From NCBI RefSeq assembly GCF_000987775.1, contig NZ_LAHO01000011.1, positions 1 to 64,000 of the forward strand: a stretch of 64,000 nucleotides of DNA, given 5' to 3'. Position 1 is the first letter of the stretch. Each line of letters starts with the position of its first letter. The notes beneath the pieces are model-generated. The model saw only the letters and a program-made list of their open reading frames with translations, was not told the origin of the DNA and did no database searches. This document shows, one piece after another, positions 32,313 to 41,382 of this stretch. Source of the DNA: Arsukibacterium ikkense. GTDB taxonomy: Bacteria > Pseudomonadota > Gammaproteobacteria > Enterobacterales > Alteromonadaceae. Position numbers and translations under genes: made by a program.

Positions 32313-34940
32313 ATGAAACTCACTACTACACTGTCATTGCTGGCCCTGGCCAGCAGTGCAGCCTTTTTTGCCCAGGCGCTTGATTGCAGCAACCTGGCGC
32401 AGTGGCAAAACGATGCCGCTTATAATGGCGGCGCTCAGGTACAACAGCAACAACAGGCCTATCAGGCTAACTGGTGGACGCAAGGCAATGAGCCACTTAG
32501 CCACTCTGGGCCTTATCAGCCATGGAGCCTGCTTGGCGCCTGTGACGGCGCCGAGCCTGAGCCCGATCCTATTCCGGAACCAGAGCCAGAACCTGATCCG
32601 GACCCACTTCCAGACCCCGAGCCAGAGCCGGAACCACTTCCAGACCCCGAGCCAGGCGACAACAGTTGCCGGCCCGATGGTCTGTACCAGACACCGGGCA
32701 TTGCCGTGCCCTACTGCACTGTGTATGACGCTGCGGGCCGCGAGCTTATCAGCCCCGATCACCCGCGGCGGATTATTGGTTACTTTACCAGTTGGCGCCA
32801 TGGCAAAAACGGCCAGCCGGCCTATTTAGCCTCAGATATTCCGTGGCATAAAATTACCCATATTAATTATGCTTTTGCTCATGTTAACAGCGCAAACCAA
32901 CTATCCATTGGCGATGCAACCGACCCCGACAATGCCTCTACCGGCATGGCATGGCCTGGGGTAGCAGGGGCAGAGCTTGACCCCAACCTGCCCTATGAAG
33001 GTCATTTCAACCTGCTGACTAAATACAAGCAGCAGTACCCGCACGTTAAAACCCTGATCTCAGTTGGCGGCTGGGCCGAAAGTGGCGGCTATTTTGACGC
33101 CGATGGCAACCGGGTAGCCAGCGGTGGTTTTTATACCATGACCACCAACAGCGACTTAAGCATTAACCAGCAGGGGATTAATACCTTTGCCGACTCGGCC
33201 GTGGCTTTTATTCGCCAGTACGGTTTTGATGGGGTGGATATTGACTACGAATACCCCACCAGCATGAATGATGCCGGTAACCCGGACGACTTTGCCATCG
33301 CCAACAGCTTACGCGGCGGCCTGAACCGCTCTTATATTGAGCTGATGAAGGTACTGCGCCAGAAACTGGACGCCGCTGGCGCAGCCGATGGTAAACATTA
33401 TCTGCTGACCATTGCCTCGCCCTCGTCCGGCTATTTGCTGCGCGGCATGGAAGCCTTCCAGGTCACCCAGTACCTGGATTACGTCAACATTATGACCTAC
33501 GATCTGCACGGCGCCTGGAACCAGTTTGTCGGCCACAATGCCGCCTTGTTCGATAGCGGCGAGGATGCCGAACTGGTCGCCTGGAATTACTACAACACCA
33601 GCCAGTATCAGCAAATTGGCTATCTGAACACCGACTGGGCCTACCATTATTTCCGCGGCACTATGCCGGCCGGGCGGATTAATATCGGCATTCCGTACTA
33701 CAGCCGTGGCTGGCAGGATGTACAGGGTGGCAGCTTTGGCTTATGGGGCAGCGCGCCTTTACCAAACCAGAGCAACTGCCCGCCGGGCACCGGAGGTAGT
33801 ACCGTCAGTAAATGCGGCAACGGTGCCATTGGCATCGACAACCTGTGGCATGACAAAGACAGCAATGGCCATGAAATGCCGGCTGGCTCTAATCCGCTGT
33901 GGCATACCATGAACCTGGCCGAAGGCATCAGTGGTAGTTATCTTGGCGTCTATGGCCTTGACCCGGCCAACCCTGAGCATCAGCTCACTGGCAATTACAG
34001 CCGGCACTACGATGCTACGGCCGTCGGCCCCTGGCTGTGGAACGCCCAGAAAAAGGTGTTTTTATCGGTAGAAACCGAACAAAGTATCGCCACTAAAGCA
34101 CAGTATGTGATTGATAACGGCATTGGCGGCGTGATGTTCTGGGAGCTGGCCGGTGACTACGCCTGGGATGCGGCCAAAGGCGAGTACTTTATCGGCAATA
34201 CCCTGACCACGCAGTTTTACGACAGCTTCAAAGGCGCCAGCCCCTATGGTGCAGTAAAAGCCGAGCGGGTGATGCCGGCACAGGCAGTTGATGTGCGCCT
34301 GAGTATCAGCGACTTTAAACTGGGCGATCAGAACTTTCCCATCAACCCCAAGTTAACCCTGACTAACCACAGCAACAGCACTATTCCGGGTGGCAGCAAC
34401 ATTAGCTTTGATGTACCAACCGCCATACCCGATAGCATCAGCGACCAAAGTGGTTTTGGTTTAACGGTAATTGACAGTGGCCGTAACGCCAGCGGCAACA
34501 ATATTGGCGGCCTGAGCAATAACTTCCATCGGGTGGCCTTTAACCTGCCGGCGTATTTAAGCGTGGCACATGGTGAAAGCGTTAGTGTAACGCTGAATTA
34601 TCAGCTGCCAATGCCGATGCCGTCGAACTGGGTATTACATGCCAACGGCAACGACTATGCCTTTGCCGCAGAGTACCCGCAGTTGCCAGTGGTGAGTATT
34701 GGCGGCGGTGATGATGGTGGAGATAACGGCGGCGGGCCGGGCAATGGTAACAGTTGCGGCGGCATTACCGCGCCCATCTACCCTTACCCGCAGTGGCCGC
34801 AAACTGATTGGCAGGGCAACCCCAGCCACGCCAACGGCGGTGATCATCTGTCATATCAAGGCGGCGTGTATAAAGCCAACTGGTGGACCAACTCGCTACC
34901 CGGCAGTGATGGCAGCTGGAGTTTTATTTGTAATTTATAA
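32313..34940 (+). CDS. Secreted multimodular GH18 chitinase with two chitin-binding modules
   Basis: The 875-aa protein has a signal peptide ending near Ala22. An N-terminal CBM5/12-type module follows (about 23-75, with QANWWTQGNEP), then a PEPEPDP-rich linker. The GH18 barrel (about 145-640) carries DGVDIDYE (306-313, acid Glu313), with MTYDLHGAWN and the final MFWELAGDYAWD. A ChiC-type beta-sandwich domain (about 650-795), a Gly-rich linker and a C-terminal Cys-bounded chitin-binding module (about 812-875) follow. That last module is nearly the same as the C-terminus of the monooxygenase downstream. It resembles processive ChiB/ChiC-type enzymes and complements the ChiA-like neighbour. AGGA lies upstream of ATG; the ERIC-like element separates it from the first chitinase. 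Confidence 0.92.
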   Translation: MKLTTTLSLLALASSAAFFAQALDCSNLAQWQNDAAYNGGAQVQQQQQAYQANWWTQGNEPLSHSGPYQPWSLLGACDGAEPEPDPIPEPEPEPDPDPLPDPEPEPEPLPDPEPGDNSCRPDGLYQTPGIAVPYCTVYDAAGRELISPDHPRRIIGYFTSWRHGKNGQPAYLASDIPWHKITHINYAFAHVNSANQLSIGDATDPDNASTGMAWPGVAGAELDPNLPYEGHFNLLTKYKQQYPHVKTLISVGGWAESGGYFDADGNRVASGGFYTMTTNSDLSINQQGINTFADSAVAFIRQYGFDGVDIDYEYPTSMNDAGNPDDFAIANSLRGGLNRSYIELMKVLRQKLDAAGAADGKHYLLTIASPSSGYLLRGMEAFQVTQYLDYVNIMTYDLHGAWNQFVGHNAALFDSGEDAELVAWNYYNTSQYQQIGYLNTDWAYHYFRGTMPAGRINIGIPYYSRGWQDVQGGSFGLWGSAPLPNQSNCPPGTGGSTVSKCGNGAIGIDNLWHDKDSNGHEMPAGSNPLWHTMNLAEGISGSYLGVYGLDPANPEHQLTGNYSRHYDATAVGPWLWNAQKKVFLSVETEQSIATKAQYVIDNGIGGVMFWELAGDYAWDAAKGEYFIGNTLTTQFYDSFKGASPYGAVKAERVMPAQAVDVRLSISDFKLGDQNFPINPKLTLTNHSNSTIPGGSNISFDVPTAIPDSISDQSGFGLTVIDSGRNASGNNIGGLSNNFHRVAFNLPAYLSVAHGESVSVTLNYQLPMPMPSNWVLHANGNDYAFAAEYPQLPVVSIGGGDDGGDNGGGPGNGNSCGGITAPIYPYPQWPQTDWQGNPSHANGGDHLSYQGGVYKANWWTNSLPGSDGSWSFICNL
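32548..32656 (+). repeat. PEPEPDP linker-coding repeat
   Basis: Low-complexity tandem repeats, including CCACTTCCAGACCCCGAGCC twice, encode the Pro/Glu/Asp linker between the chitin-binding and catalytic modules. Confidence 0.75.
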
Positions 34941-34985
34941 CAGCTGACCAACTAACAGGTCGTGAACTTTGAACTTGGAAAGCGC

Positions 34986-35140
34986 AGGGTCGTGTCCTTT
35001 TCAGGGCGCCACAGAGTGTCTGAGTAAAAATCGCTGCAGCATATAGCTCCGGGCCGTAACGCCCGCCAGGCTCCCTGCAGCAACTCGCGCCCGCGGTGCG
35101 GGCACTCAGACACTCTACAGGGACCTGTCAGGGTCACGCC
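34986..35140. repeat. Inverted-repeat (MITE-like) element
   Basis: Perfect 13-bp inverted repeats AGAGTGTCTGAGT (35013-35025) and ACTCAGACACTCT (35104-35116) are extended outward by partial complementarity. GTGTCCTTTTCAGGGC on the left matches the complement of the right flank at 11 of 16 positions. The core between the arms is GC-rich and includes CTGCAGC twice. No coding capacity is seen. It fills most of the 233-bp spacer before the monooxygenase gene. Confidence 0.55.
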
Positions 35141-35173
35141 CCTCACTGTTTTACCAAAACTGGAGTGGTAACA

Positions 35174-36409
35174 ATGAAATCCGTATTCTTAAAACCAGTA
35201 TTACTAACAACCAGCCTGCTATTTATCAGCCTGCAGGCCAACAGCCATGGCTATGTCGATTACCCCAAAGCCCGGCAGCAAATGTGTAAAGACGACGGCG
35301 GCTACTGGTGGCCGGCCGATGGCAGCGGCATACCTAATCCGGCTTGTCGCGCAGCGTACCTGCAGTCGGGTGGCTATATGCTAACCCAGCACCATGAATT
35401 CTCGGCCAATGTCGCCAACTATCGCAATATGGCGGCGGTGCAAAGCGTGGTTAGTGATGGCAGCCTCTGTGCCGGCGGCGACAGCCGTAAAAGTGGCATG
35501 GATATTCCGTCTGCCGACTGGCAACGCACCCCTATCGACCTGGCACAACACAGCGAGCTAACTCTGCGCTTTCGCGCCACTACCCCGCATAACCCCAGTT
35601 TCTGGCAAATTTACTTAAGCAAACCCGGTTTTGATGCCGCTGCGGCGCCATTAAGCTGGAGCCAGCTTGAGCTGATTTACCAGCAAAGCGATGTGCCGGC
35701 CGATGCCGGCTACTATACCTTGCAGGTACCGCTGCCGACAGATCGCAGCGGCCCCGCTGTATTGTATACCCGCTGGCAACGGGTAGATGTGGTGGGTGAA
35801 GGCTTTTATAACTGTTCGGATATTGAACTGATAAACGGCAGCGGCGACACCCCGCCGCCGGCGTGGTTTGATAAAGGCGCTTATCTGAACCTGCAAACCC
35901 CGGCCGAAGTCGGCGGTTATGCGCAGTTGCGCTTGTTTGATGCTGCAGGCCTGGAGCTGATAGACCAGCACTGGCAAATCAGCAGCAGCAATATTGCCAA
36001 CGCGCTATGGGCCACCGAATTGGCAGCACAGGTGAATACCCAGTACAGCAACTTGCTGCAGTTGGGGGTGTTACACGGTGAAAATGTGACCTTTAGCAGC
36101 GATCTGGCGGTAAACCGCGCCTATGTGCGGGACGACAGCTATTTTTATAACCTCGACCTGCGCCCGGCTGCTGATAACGGCGGTGACGATGATGATAGTG
36201 GTAATAACCCGCCAGGCAACTGCCCGGGCTATGATCTCACCACCGTTAACAGCTACCCCAACTGGCCACAAACCGACTGGCAAGGTGCGCCCAGCCACGC
36301 CGCCACCGGCGATAAGCTGCTTTACCACAGCGCGCTGTATCAGGCCAACTGGTGGACCCAGTCTCTGCCCGGCAGCGACAGCAGCTGGACGCAGCTCTGT
36401 AGCTGGTGA
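35174..36409 (+). CDS. AA10 lytic polysaccharide monooxygenase, chitin-active type
   Basis: The ATG at 35174 (GGAG 8 nt upstream) gives 411 aa. The signal peptide ends at QANS, leaving His25 as the mature N-terminus, the first ligand of the copper histidine brace. The second His lies in RATTPHNPSFWQIYL. The AA10 domain (25-about 225) has YPKARQQMC, GGDSRKSGMD and a C-terminal GEGFYNCSDI with paired cysteines. A GbpA-like middle domain (about 235-345) and a Cys-bounded chitin-binding module (about 355-411) follow. It cleaves crystalline chitin oxidatively, helping the two chitinases upstream. An earlier in-frame start at 35096 would lie inside the inverted-repeat element and hide the signal peptide. 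Confidence 0.92.
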   Translation: MKSVFLKPVLLTTSLLFISLQANSHGYVDYPKARQQMCKDDGGYWWPADGSGIPNPACRAAYLQSGGYMLTQHHEFSANVANYRNMAAVQSVVSDGSLCAGGDSRKSGMDIPSADWQRTPIDLAQHSELTLRFRATTPHNPSFWQIYLSKPGFDAAAAPLSWSQLELIYQQSDVPADAGYYTLQVPLPTDRSGPAVLYTRWQRVDVVGEGFYNCSDIELINGSGDTPPPAWFDKGAYLNLQTPAEVGGYAQLRLFDAAGLELIDQHWQISSSNIANALWATELAAQVNTQYSNLLQLGVLHGENVTFSSDLAVNRAYVRDDSYFYNLDLRPAADNGGDDDDSGNNPPGNCPGYDLTTVNSYPNWPQTDWQGAPSHAATGDKLLYHSALYQANWWTQSLPGSDSSWTQLCSW

Positions 36410-36517
36410 TAGTTTCGCCAAGCCAGATGCCCGCAGTACAAAAGGTGGGGGCGGAGCGCTCGCCCGGACGAGGGAATAAATATGCTTTAAAAGTGGATAT
36501 TAACCCACAAAGCGCAT

Positions 36518-36553
36518 AAAATGCCGACTTTGCGGCCGCAGAGTTGGCATTTT
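36518..36553 (+). terminator. Terminator downstream of the monooxygenase gene
   Basis: AAAATGCC and GGCATTTT arms flank an inner GCGGCCGC palindrome. The descending arm ends in TTTT. It also separates argA from upstream transcription. Confidence 0.55.
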
Positions 36554-36618
36554 GTCACTTAGCTGCCATCTTTATGTTGTATATAGCTATTGTTTAATCA
36601 GAAGGAAGCCTCATACCC

Positions 36619-37938
36619 GTGCGTACTACTGAACTTGTCTCCGGTTTTCGCCAGTCAGCCCCCTATGTTAATGCGCACCGCGGTAAAACCTTTGTGGTGA
36701 TGCTGGGTGGTGAAGCCATTACCCAACCGGGCTTTCGCAGTATTATTAACGATATCGCTCTGCTAAACAGCCTGGGCATTAAAATAGTGCTGGTATATGG
36801 TGCCCGGCCGCAAATTAACCAGGCGCTGGGTCTGGCCGGGCTGGAGCCTACTTATCACAACCGGGTGCGGGTAACAGATGATGATTCGTTTAAGCTGATT
36901 AAGCAGGTGGCTGGTGCGTTACAGCTGGATATTACCGCCCGCTTATCGATGAGCTTAAGCAACACGCCGATGCAGGGTGCGCAAATTAACGTGGTCAGCG
37001 GCAACTTTGTTATCGCCCAGCCTTTGGGCGTGGATGAAGGCATTGATTATCACCACAGCGGCCGGGTACGACGGATAGATGCAGCCGGTATTCGTCGCCA
37101 GTTAGAGAGCAACGGTATCGTACTGATGGGGCCAATAGCGGCCTCAGTCACCGGTGAAAGCTTTAACTTAACCGCGGAAGATATTGCCACCCAGGTGGCG
37201 ATAAAACTGAAAGCCGATAAAATGATTGGCTTTAGCGAAGTAGGTGGTATTACCAACGAAGATGGCGATATTATCGCCGAGTTGATGCCCAACTTTGCCG
37301 AGCAAAAAATGCTGGAGCTCGAAGAGCGCCCTAATGCCTGCCCTGGCACCATTGCCTTTTTACATGCGGCTATTACCGCCACCCGCGGCGGCGTGCCGCG
37401 CTGCCACCTGGTGAGCTATGACGAAGATGGCGCCCTGCTGCAGGAGCTGTTCTCACGCGATGGTATTGGCACCCAGATTGTTACGGAGTCGGCTGAAAAA
37501 CTGCGCCGGGCAACCATTAGCGATATTGGCGGTATTTTAGATTTGATCCGGCCGCTGGAACAACAAGGCCTGCTGGTACGCCGCTCACGCGAACAGCTGG
37601 AAATGGAAATTGATTACTTTACTTTAATCGAGCGCGATGGCCTGGTGATTGGCTGCGCCGCACTCTACCCCTTTGTGGATGAAAACGTCGGCGAATTTGC
37701 CTGCTTAGCGGTGCACCCCGACTACCGGGATGCCGACCGTGGCAGCCTGCTGCTTAAACATATTATTCAGCAGGCCCGCCAGCGCCGCTACGACAAAGTG
37801 TTTGCGCTTACTACCCGCAGCATTCACTGGTTTTTAGAGCAGGGCTTTGAACTGGTTACCGTGGACGATTTACCGAGCCAGAAAAAGCAGCTGTATAATT
37901 ATCAGCGCCGCTCAAAAATTCTGGCGATTACCTTATAA
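36619..37938 (+). CDS. argA: N-acetylglutamate synthase
   Basis: The 439-aa enzyme makes N-acetylglutamate from glutamate and acetyl-CoA, the first step of arginine synthesis. An N-terminal amino-acid-kinase-like domain (about 1-285, [22 protein letters not shown]) is followed by a GNAT domain (about 295-439, [23 protein letters not shown]). E. coli ArgA is 443 aa, so length is normal. It starts at GTG with AGAAGGAAG upstream. It is not fused to argH, as it is in some relatives, and no other arg gene is adjacent, although speA (arginine decarboxylase) lies 13 kb downstream. Confidence 0.95.
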   Translation: MRTTELVSGFRQSAPYVNAHRGKTFVVMLGGEAITQPGFRSIINDIALLNSLGIKIVLVYGARPQINQALGLAGLEPTYHNRVRVTDDDSFKLIKQVAGALQLDITARLSMSLSNTPMQGAQINVVSGNFVIAQPLGVDEGIDYHHSGRVRRIDAAGIRRQLESNGIVLMGPIAASVTGESFNLTAEDIATQVAIKLKADKMIGFSEVGGITNEDGDIIAELMPNFAEQKMLELEERPNACPGTIAFLHAAITATRGGVPRCHLVSYDEDGALLQELFSRDGIGTQIVTESAEKLRRATISDIGGILDLIRPLEQQGLLVRRSREQLEMEIDYFTLIERDGLVIGCAALYPFVDENVGEFACLAVHPDYRDADRGSLLLKHIIQQARQRRYDKVFALTTRSIHWFLEQGFELVTVDDLPSQKKQLYNYQRRSKILAITL

Positions 37939-37942
37939 AAGC

Positions 37943-37974
37943 GCCGGTTGCAGCAGGTTCGTGCTGCAACCGGC
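37943..37974. terminator. Hairpin after argA
   Basis: GCCGGTTGCAGCA and TGCTGCAACCGGC form a perfect 13-bp stem with loop GGTTCG, 4 nt after the argA stop. There is no long T-run. Confidence 0.65.
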
Positions 37975-38022
37975 GGGTTCCTTGGCTAAGCTTAATACAC
38001 CTGCTGCTGAACAGAGTTGGCA

Positions 38023-40140
38023 ATGTTCTCTACCCTCTGGCGTTACAAAACCCTTTGCCTGACAGTACTGCTAACCGCGGGGCTGTACCTGCTGTATCTG
38101 AGCAGCCTAACCCCTGGCCAGCGCTGGCGTGAGCCCAACCCGGTGCAAGGTGTAGCGCCGCAGCAAGCCGGCCCGCTGCTGCAGGTCAGCTCGCATATTC
38201 GCTACAGCCCGCGCCCGCCTGACCCTTATCCTTACCCAATACCCCTGGGCCAGCCCGGGCCGCATATACCCCTGTACAGTGGCGGCCTCAGCTATCCGTT
38301 GTATTGTGACTTCAACCAGCAACAGCTGCCGCCACCGCTGGTCGACAACCAGCAAGGCTTTGGCGTGGCAGTGCAACAGCAGGGCAAAACCCTGGGCTAC
38401 AGCAAAGACTGCCTGCAGCCAGCCAGCCTGCAATACTTTTACATTACGGCCGATGGCGCAATCAGCCACTATCAGCAGCAAACCGTTACCGCCGATGCGC
38501 TGCTGGTGCGGCTGGAACTGGGTACCATTAACCGGTTTTTCTATTACCTGTTGATGCCGGTGCAGCTGGCAGAAATCACTGAACGCAACAGCGCAGCGCT
38601 GTGGAATGGCAAACTGATTTACCAGTTTCACGGCGGTGTGGGCATTGGTTACCGCCAGGGCTATCTCCGAGCGGAGCGGCTGATCAGTGAGCGCTTGCCG
38701 CAGTTACGCCAGGGCTTTGCTGTCGCCAGTGCCAGCATTAATAAAACCAGCTATGGCTATAACTTTTTACTGGCTGAAGATACCGCCAGCCGGGTGAAAC
38801 GCCAGTTTATCAGCCTGTACGGCCAGCCCCTTTATACTTTGGGGATCGGCGGCTCCGGCGGCGGTATCGCGCAATATCTGCTGCTGCAAAACAATCCCGA
38901 TTTGCTCGACGGTGGCATTGCGCTCTACAGCTACCCGGATATGCTAAGCCAAACCCTGTACGCACTGGACTGCGATTTGCTGCACAACTATTACCACTTT
39001 ACTGCAGTTGATAAAGCCCGCTGGCAGGATCTGGGCCAGCGCCAGCTGCTGGAAGGCCTTAGTGTTACAACTGAGCACCCGTTAAAATTTGCTCCGCAGG
39101 TGGCGCTGGCTCAGCTAAGCGCAGGGATTTGGCCCAGCCTGCCGCATGGCGCCAGCCAGTGTCATAATGCCTGGCTCGGCTTAGCATCGCTTATCCATAA
39201 CCCTCACCAGGGAAAGCTGAAACGGCTGACCACCGATCCGCTACTGGCGCAGGTAAACTGGAGCTACTGGGGCAATATGGCCGATATCTATGGCCGCGAC
39301 AGCCAGGGTTTCGGCCATAGCCTGTGGGATAACCACGGCGTGCAGTACGGCTTACGCGCTTTAATCAGCGGCGAGCTTAGCGTGGCAGATTTTATAGCGC
39401 TAAATGCCGCTGTTGGTAGCTGGCGGCCACAGGCAGCAATGCGCCCAGAGCAGATCAATTATCTGCCATTTCTCGGCACACCGCTGTGGCGCAGTGCTTT
39501 TGGCCGGCAGAATATTATCAGCAGCACCAGTGCTACCCCCGCAGCACGCTACAGTGCAGATCAGGCCGCAATCACCCGAGCCTATCGCTATGGCCAACTG
39601 TTTCTGGGCATGACCGACAAACCCATTATCGACCTGCGCCACTATCTCGACCCTGAACTTGATATGCATCATCTGGAACCGTCGTTTGCCGCGCGCAAGC
39701 GTCTCATCCAGCGCAATGGCCATGCCGGCAATCAATTAATCTGGGTAAGCCATCCCGACTATACGCCAACGGATCAGGCTGTGGCGTTAATGGATATGTG
39801 GCTGACAACAAACCAAAAACCAACGCTGGCCGTTGATCAGTGTTTTGCGGCAGATGGCCGCGTGATCGCCGCAGGCGATACTGTCTGGCTGGACAATGGC
39901 GACTGCAGCACCCATTACCCGCCATTAAGTAACAGCCGGCTGCAGGCTGGCGCCCCGGGTCATGGTTTAATGTTCAGCTGCGCTTTAATCAGCGTCGAAC
40001 AGGCGATTGCCCGGGGTATCTACCACACTGTGGATATGCAGCCCTATGCGGCAGAGCTACGCGCAGTATTTGCCGACGGTGTTTGTGATTACAGCATGCC
40101 GGACCAGGCCATGCCTGCCGACCTGACGTTTCCCTACTGA
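38023..40140 (+). CDS. DUF6351-like exported alpha/beta hydrolase
   Basis: The protein is about 705 aa with an N-terminal membrane or signal segment (residues about 10-28). The central part reads as an alpha/beta hydrolase: LIYQFHGGVGIGY (oxyanion-type HGG), LGIGGSGGGIAQYLLLQ with a Gly-Ser-Gly nucleophile elbow, and later LDPELDMHHLEPSFAARKR. It resembles the DUF6351 family of large uncharacterised bacterial hydrolases, known mostly from actinobacteria and some gammaproteobacteria. The start ATG has only a weak RBS; an in-frame TTG lies 6 nt upstream. The last 7 nt overlap the tail of the convergent oxidoreductase gene. Substrate is unknown. Confidence 0.65.
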   Translation: MFSTLWRYKTLCLTVLLTAGLYLLYLSSLTPGQRWREPNPVQGVAPQQAGPLLQVSSHIRYSPRPPDPYPYPIPLGQPGPHIPLYSGGLSYPLYCDFNQQQLPPPLVDNQQGFGVAVQQQGKTLGYSKDCLQPASLQYFYITADGAISHYQQQTVTADALLVRLELGTINRFFYYLLMPVQLAEITERNSAALWNGKLIYQFHGGVGIGYRQGYLRAERLISERLPQLRQGFAVASASINKTSYGYNFLLAEDTASRVKRQFISLYGQPLYTLGIGGSGGGIAQYLLLQNNPDLLDGGIALYSYPDMLSQTLYALDCDLLHNYYHFTAVDKARWQDLGQRQLLEGLSVTTEHPLKFAPQVALAQLSAGIWPSLPHGASQCHNAWLGLASLIHNPHQGKLKRLTTDPLLAQVNWSYWGNMADIYGRDSQGFGHSLWDNHGVQYGLRALISGELSVADFIALNAAVGSWRPQAAMRPEQINYLPFLGTPLWRSAFGRQNIISSTSATPAARYSADQAAITRAYRYGQLFLGMTDKPIIDLRHYLDPELDMHHLEPSFAARKRLIQRNGHAGNQLIWVSHPDYTPTDQAVALMDMWLTTNQKPTLAVDQCFAADGRVIAAGDTVWLDNGDCSTHYPPLSNSRLQAGAPGHGLMFSCALISVEQAIARGIYHTVDMQPYAAELRAVFADGVCDYSMPDQAMPADLTFPY

Positions 40141-41204
40141 CTGGCAGCGACTGACCGGCTCACCTGCTTAGCCAGCGCCCGGGCGGTGGTCCACTTGCCG
40201 CCCGAAACCGTTAACAGCTGGCCTTGCCAGTTCAGCTGATACTCGCGACTGGCCTGACTGGCATTAGCGGTGCCACCCAGTAGCGGCCTTACGCCGGCGA
40301 AATCTGCCAGCACCTTGCTGCTATCCACTGCCGGTCGAAAATAGTGGTTATAAACCGTCAGCAAATAGTCGCGCTCAGCAGCCGAGCATTGAATGGGCTC
40401 TGCCAGTTGCTGGCGCACTTCCGTGGTACCGAGCAGGGTGTTACCCTGATAAGGCAGTACAAACACAATTCGTGCTTCGCCCGGTACTTCCAGCATATGG
40501 CCATAGCGGCTGATCGGCGGCAACAACAAATGACTGCCGCGCACTAAATCCAGCGGTTGCTCTGGCAAACCGGATTGCTGTAATAACTGCTGACTCCAGG
40601 GGCCGGCAACATTAATCACCCGATCAAACTGTTGCCAACCGCTGGCCAGCAACACCCAGCCATCGGCAGTTAGCTGCAGTACCGGTTGGTTTTCATAAAG
40701 CTGTACACCGGCTTTAGTACATTGTGCTGCCATCCACAGGCCCAGTTTCTGATCGTCCATCTGGCCGTCAAAAAACAAGTAAGCACCTGTTAAGCCATCC
40801 GCCTTTAACTGCGGCGAGCAGCGCAAGGTTTGTTGCGGCGTCAGCCAGCGATGGCGGCCGATGCCCCTGCGCCCGGCAAACGCATCATACAGCCACAAAC
40901 CTACTTTTAACTGCCAGCGGGCGCGGTGGGAATCAGCATAGATCGGATAGAGAATGGGCAAACGCCGGGTTAACTGTGGCGCCTTTTTTAACCACCAGCG
41001 TCGCTCCTGCAGTGCTTCACGCACCAGGCGAAACTCACCCTGCTCCAGATAACGTAAGCCTCCATGCAATAACTTAGAGGAAGCACTGCTGGTGGCAGCC
41101 ATTAGTTTATCCCGTTCAAACAAGCTAACCTGGTGGCCAGCCAGCGCGAGCTGCCAGGCACTGGATAAGCCGTTAATGCCGCCCCCTACTATCGCCAGCT
41201 TCAT
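40134..41204 (-). CDS. FAD-dependent oxidoreductase, short GlpD-like
   Basis: The 356-aa protein has a dinucleotide-binding start (AIVGGGINGLSSAWQLALAGHQVSLFERD) and GlpD-type motifs (SSASSKLLHGGLRYLEQGEFRLVREALQER, NVAGPW, LGTTE, LLTVSGGKWTT). GlpD oxidises glycerol-3-phosphate to dihydroxyacetone phosphate with quinone as acceptor, but full-length enzymes have about 500 aa. This one lacks the C-terminal DAO_C helical domain, so substrate and electron acceptor may differ. AAGGAG precedes ATG. No glycerol kinase or facilitator gene is nearby. It ends in a 7-nt tail-to-tail overlap with the hydrolase gene. Confidence 0.8.
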   Translation of the reverse strand: MKLAIVGGGINGLSSAWQLALAGHQVSLFERDKLMAATSSASSKLLHGGLRYLEQGEFRLVREALQERRWWLKKAPQLTRRLPILYPIYADSHRARWQLKVGLWLYDAFAGRRGIGRHRWLTPQQTLRCSPQLKADGLTGAYLFFDGQMDDQKLGLWMAAQCTKAGVQLYENQPVLQLTADGWVLLASGWQQFDRVINVAGPWSQQLLQQSGLPEQPLDLVRGSHLLLPPISRYGHMLEVPGEARIVFVLPYQGNTLLGTTEVRQQLAEPIQCSAAERDYLLTVYNHYFRPAVDSSKVLADFAGVRPLLGGTANASQASREYQLNWQGQLLTVSGGKWTTARALAKQVSRSVAASQ

Positions 41205-41382
41205 TAGTACTCCTTAAACTTATTTAGGTTACAACTTGTCTGGTGGCGAAATTACTGACTAAACTGTGCCGATAACCGTTGTTTTTTGTGGTAACGGCTA
41301 CTGAGGATCACGGTAGCCCGCCAATGTGGCTCTGATGCTCAGTGTTAGACAATACAGATTAACTGATGACGGAGCATACACA

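Noticed and set aside
32516..32701. Open frame on the minus strand opposite the chitinase linker, rich in Gly-Ser repeats
   Set aside because: It is the shadow of the PEPEPDP linker codons, without RBS or homology.
36473..36486. ARG-box-like sequence GGAATAAATATGCT upstream of argA
   Set aside because: It matches the ArgR consensus at about 11 of 14 positions, but lies upstream of the terminator-like hairpin at 36518-36553 and about 130 nt before the start, so a regulatory role is doubtful.
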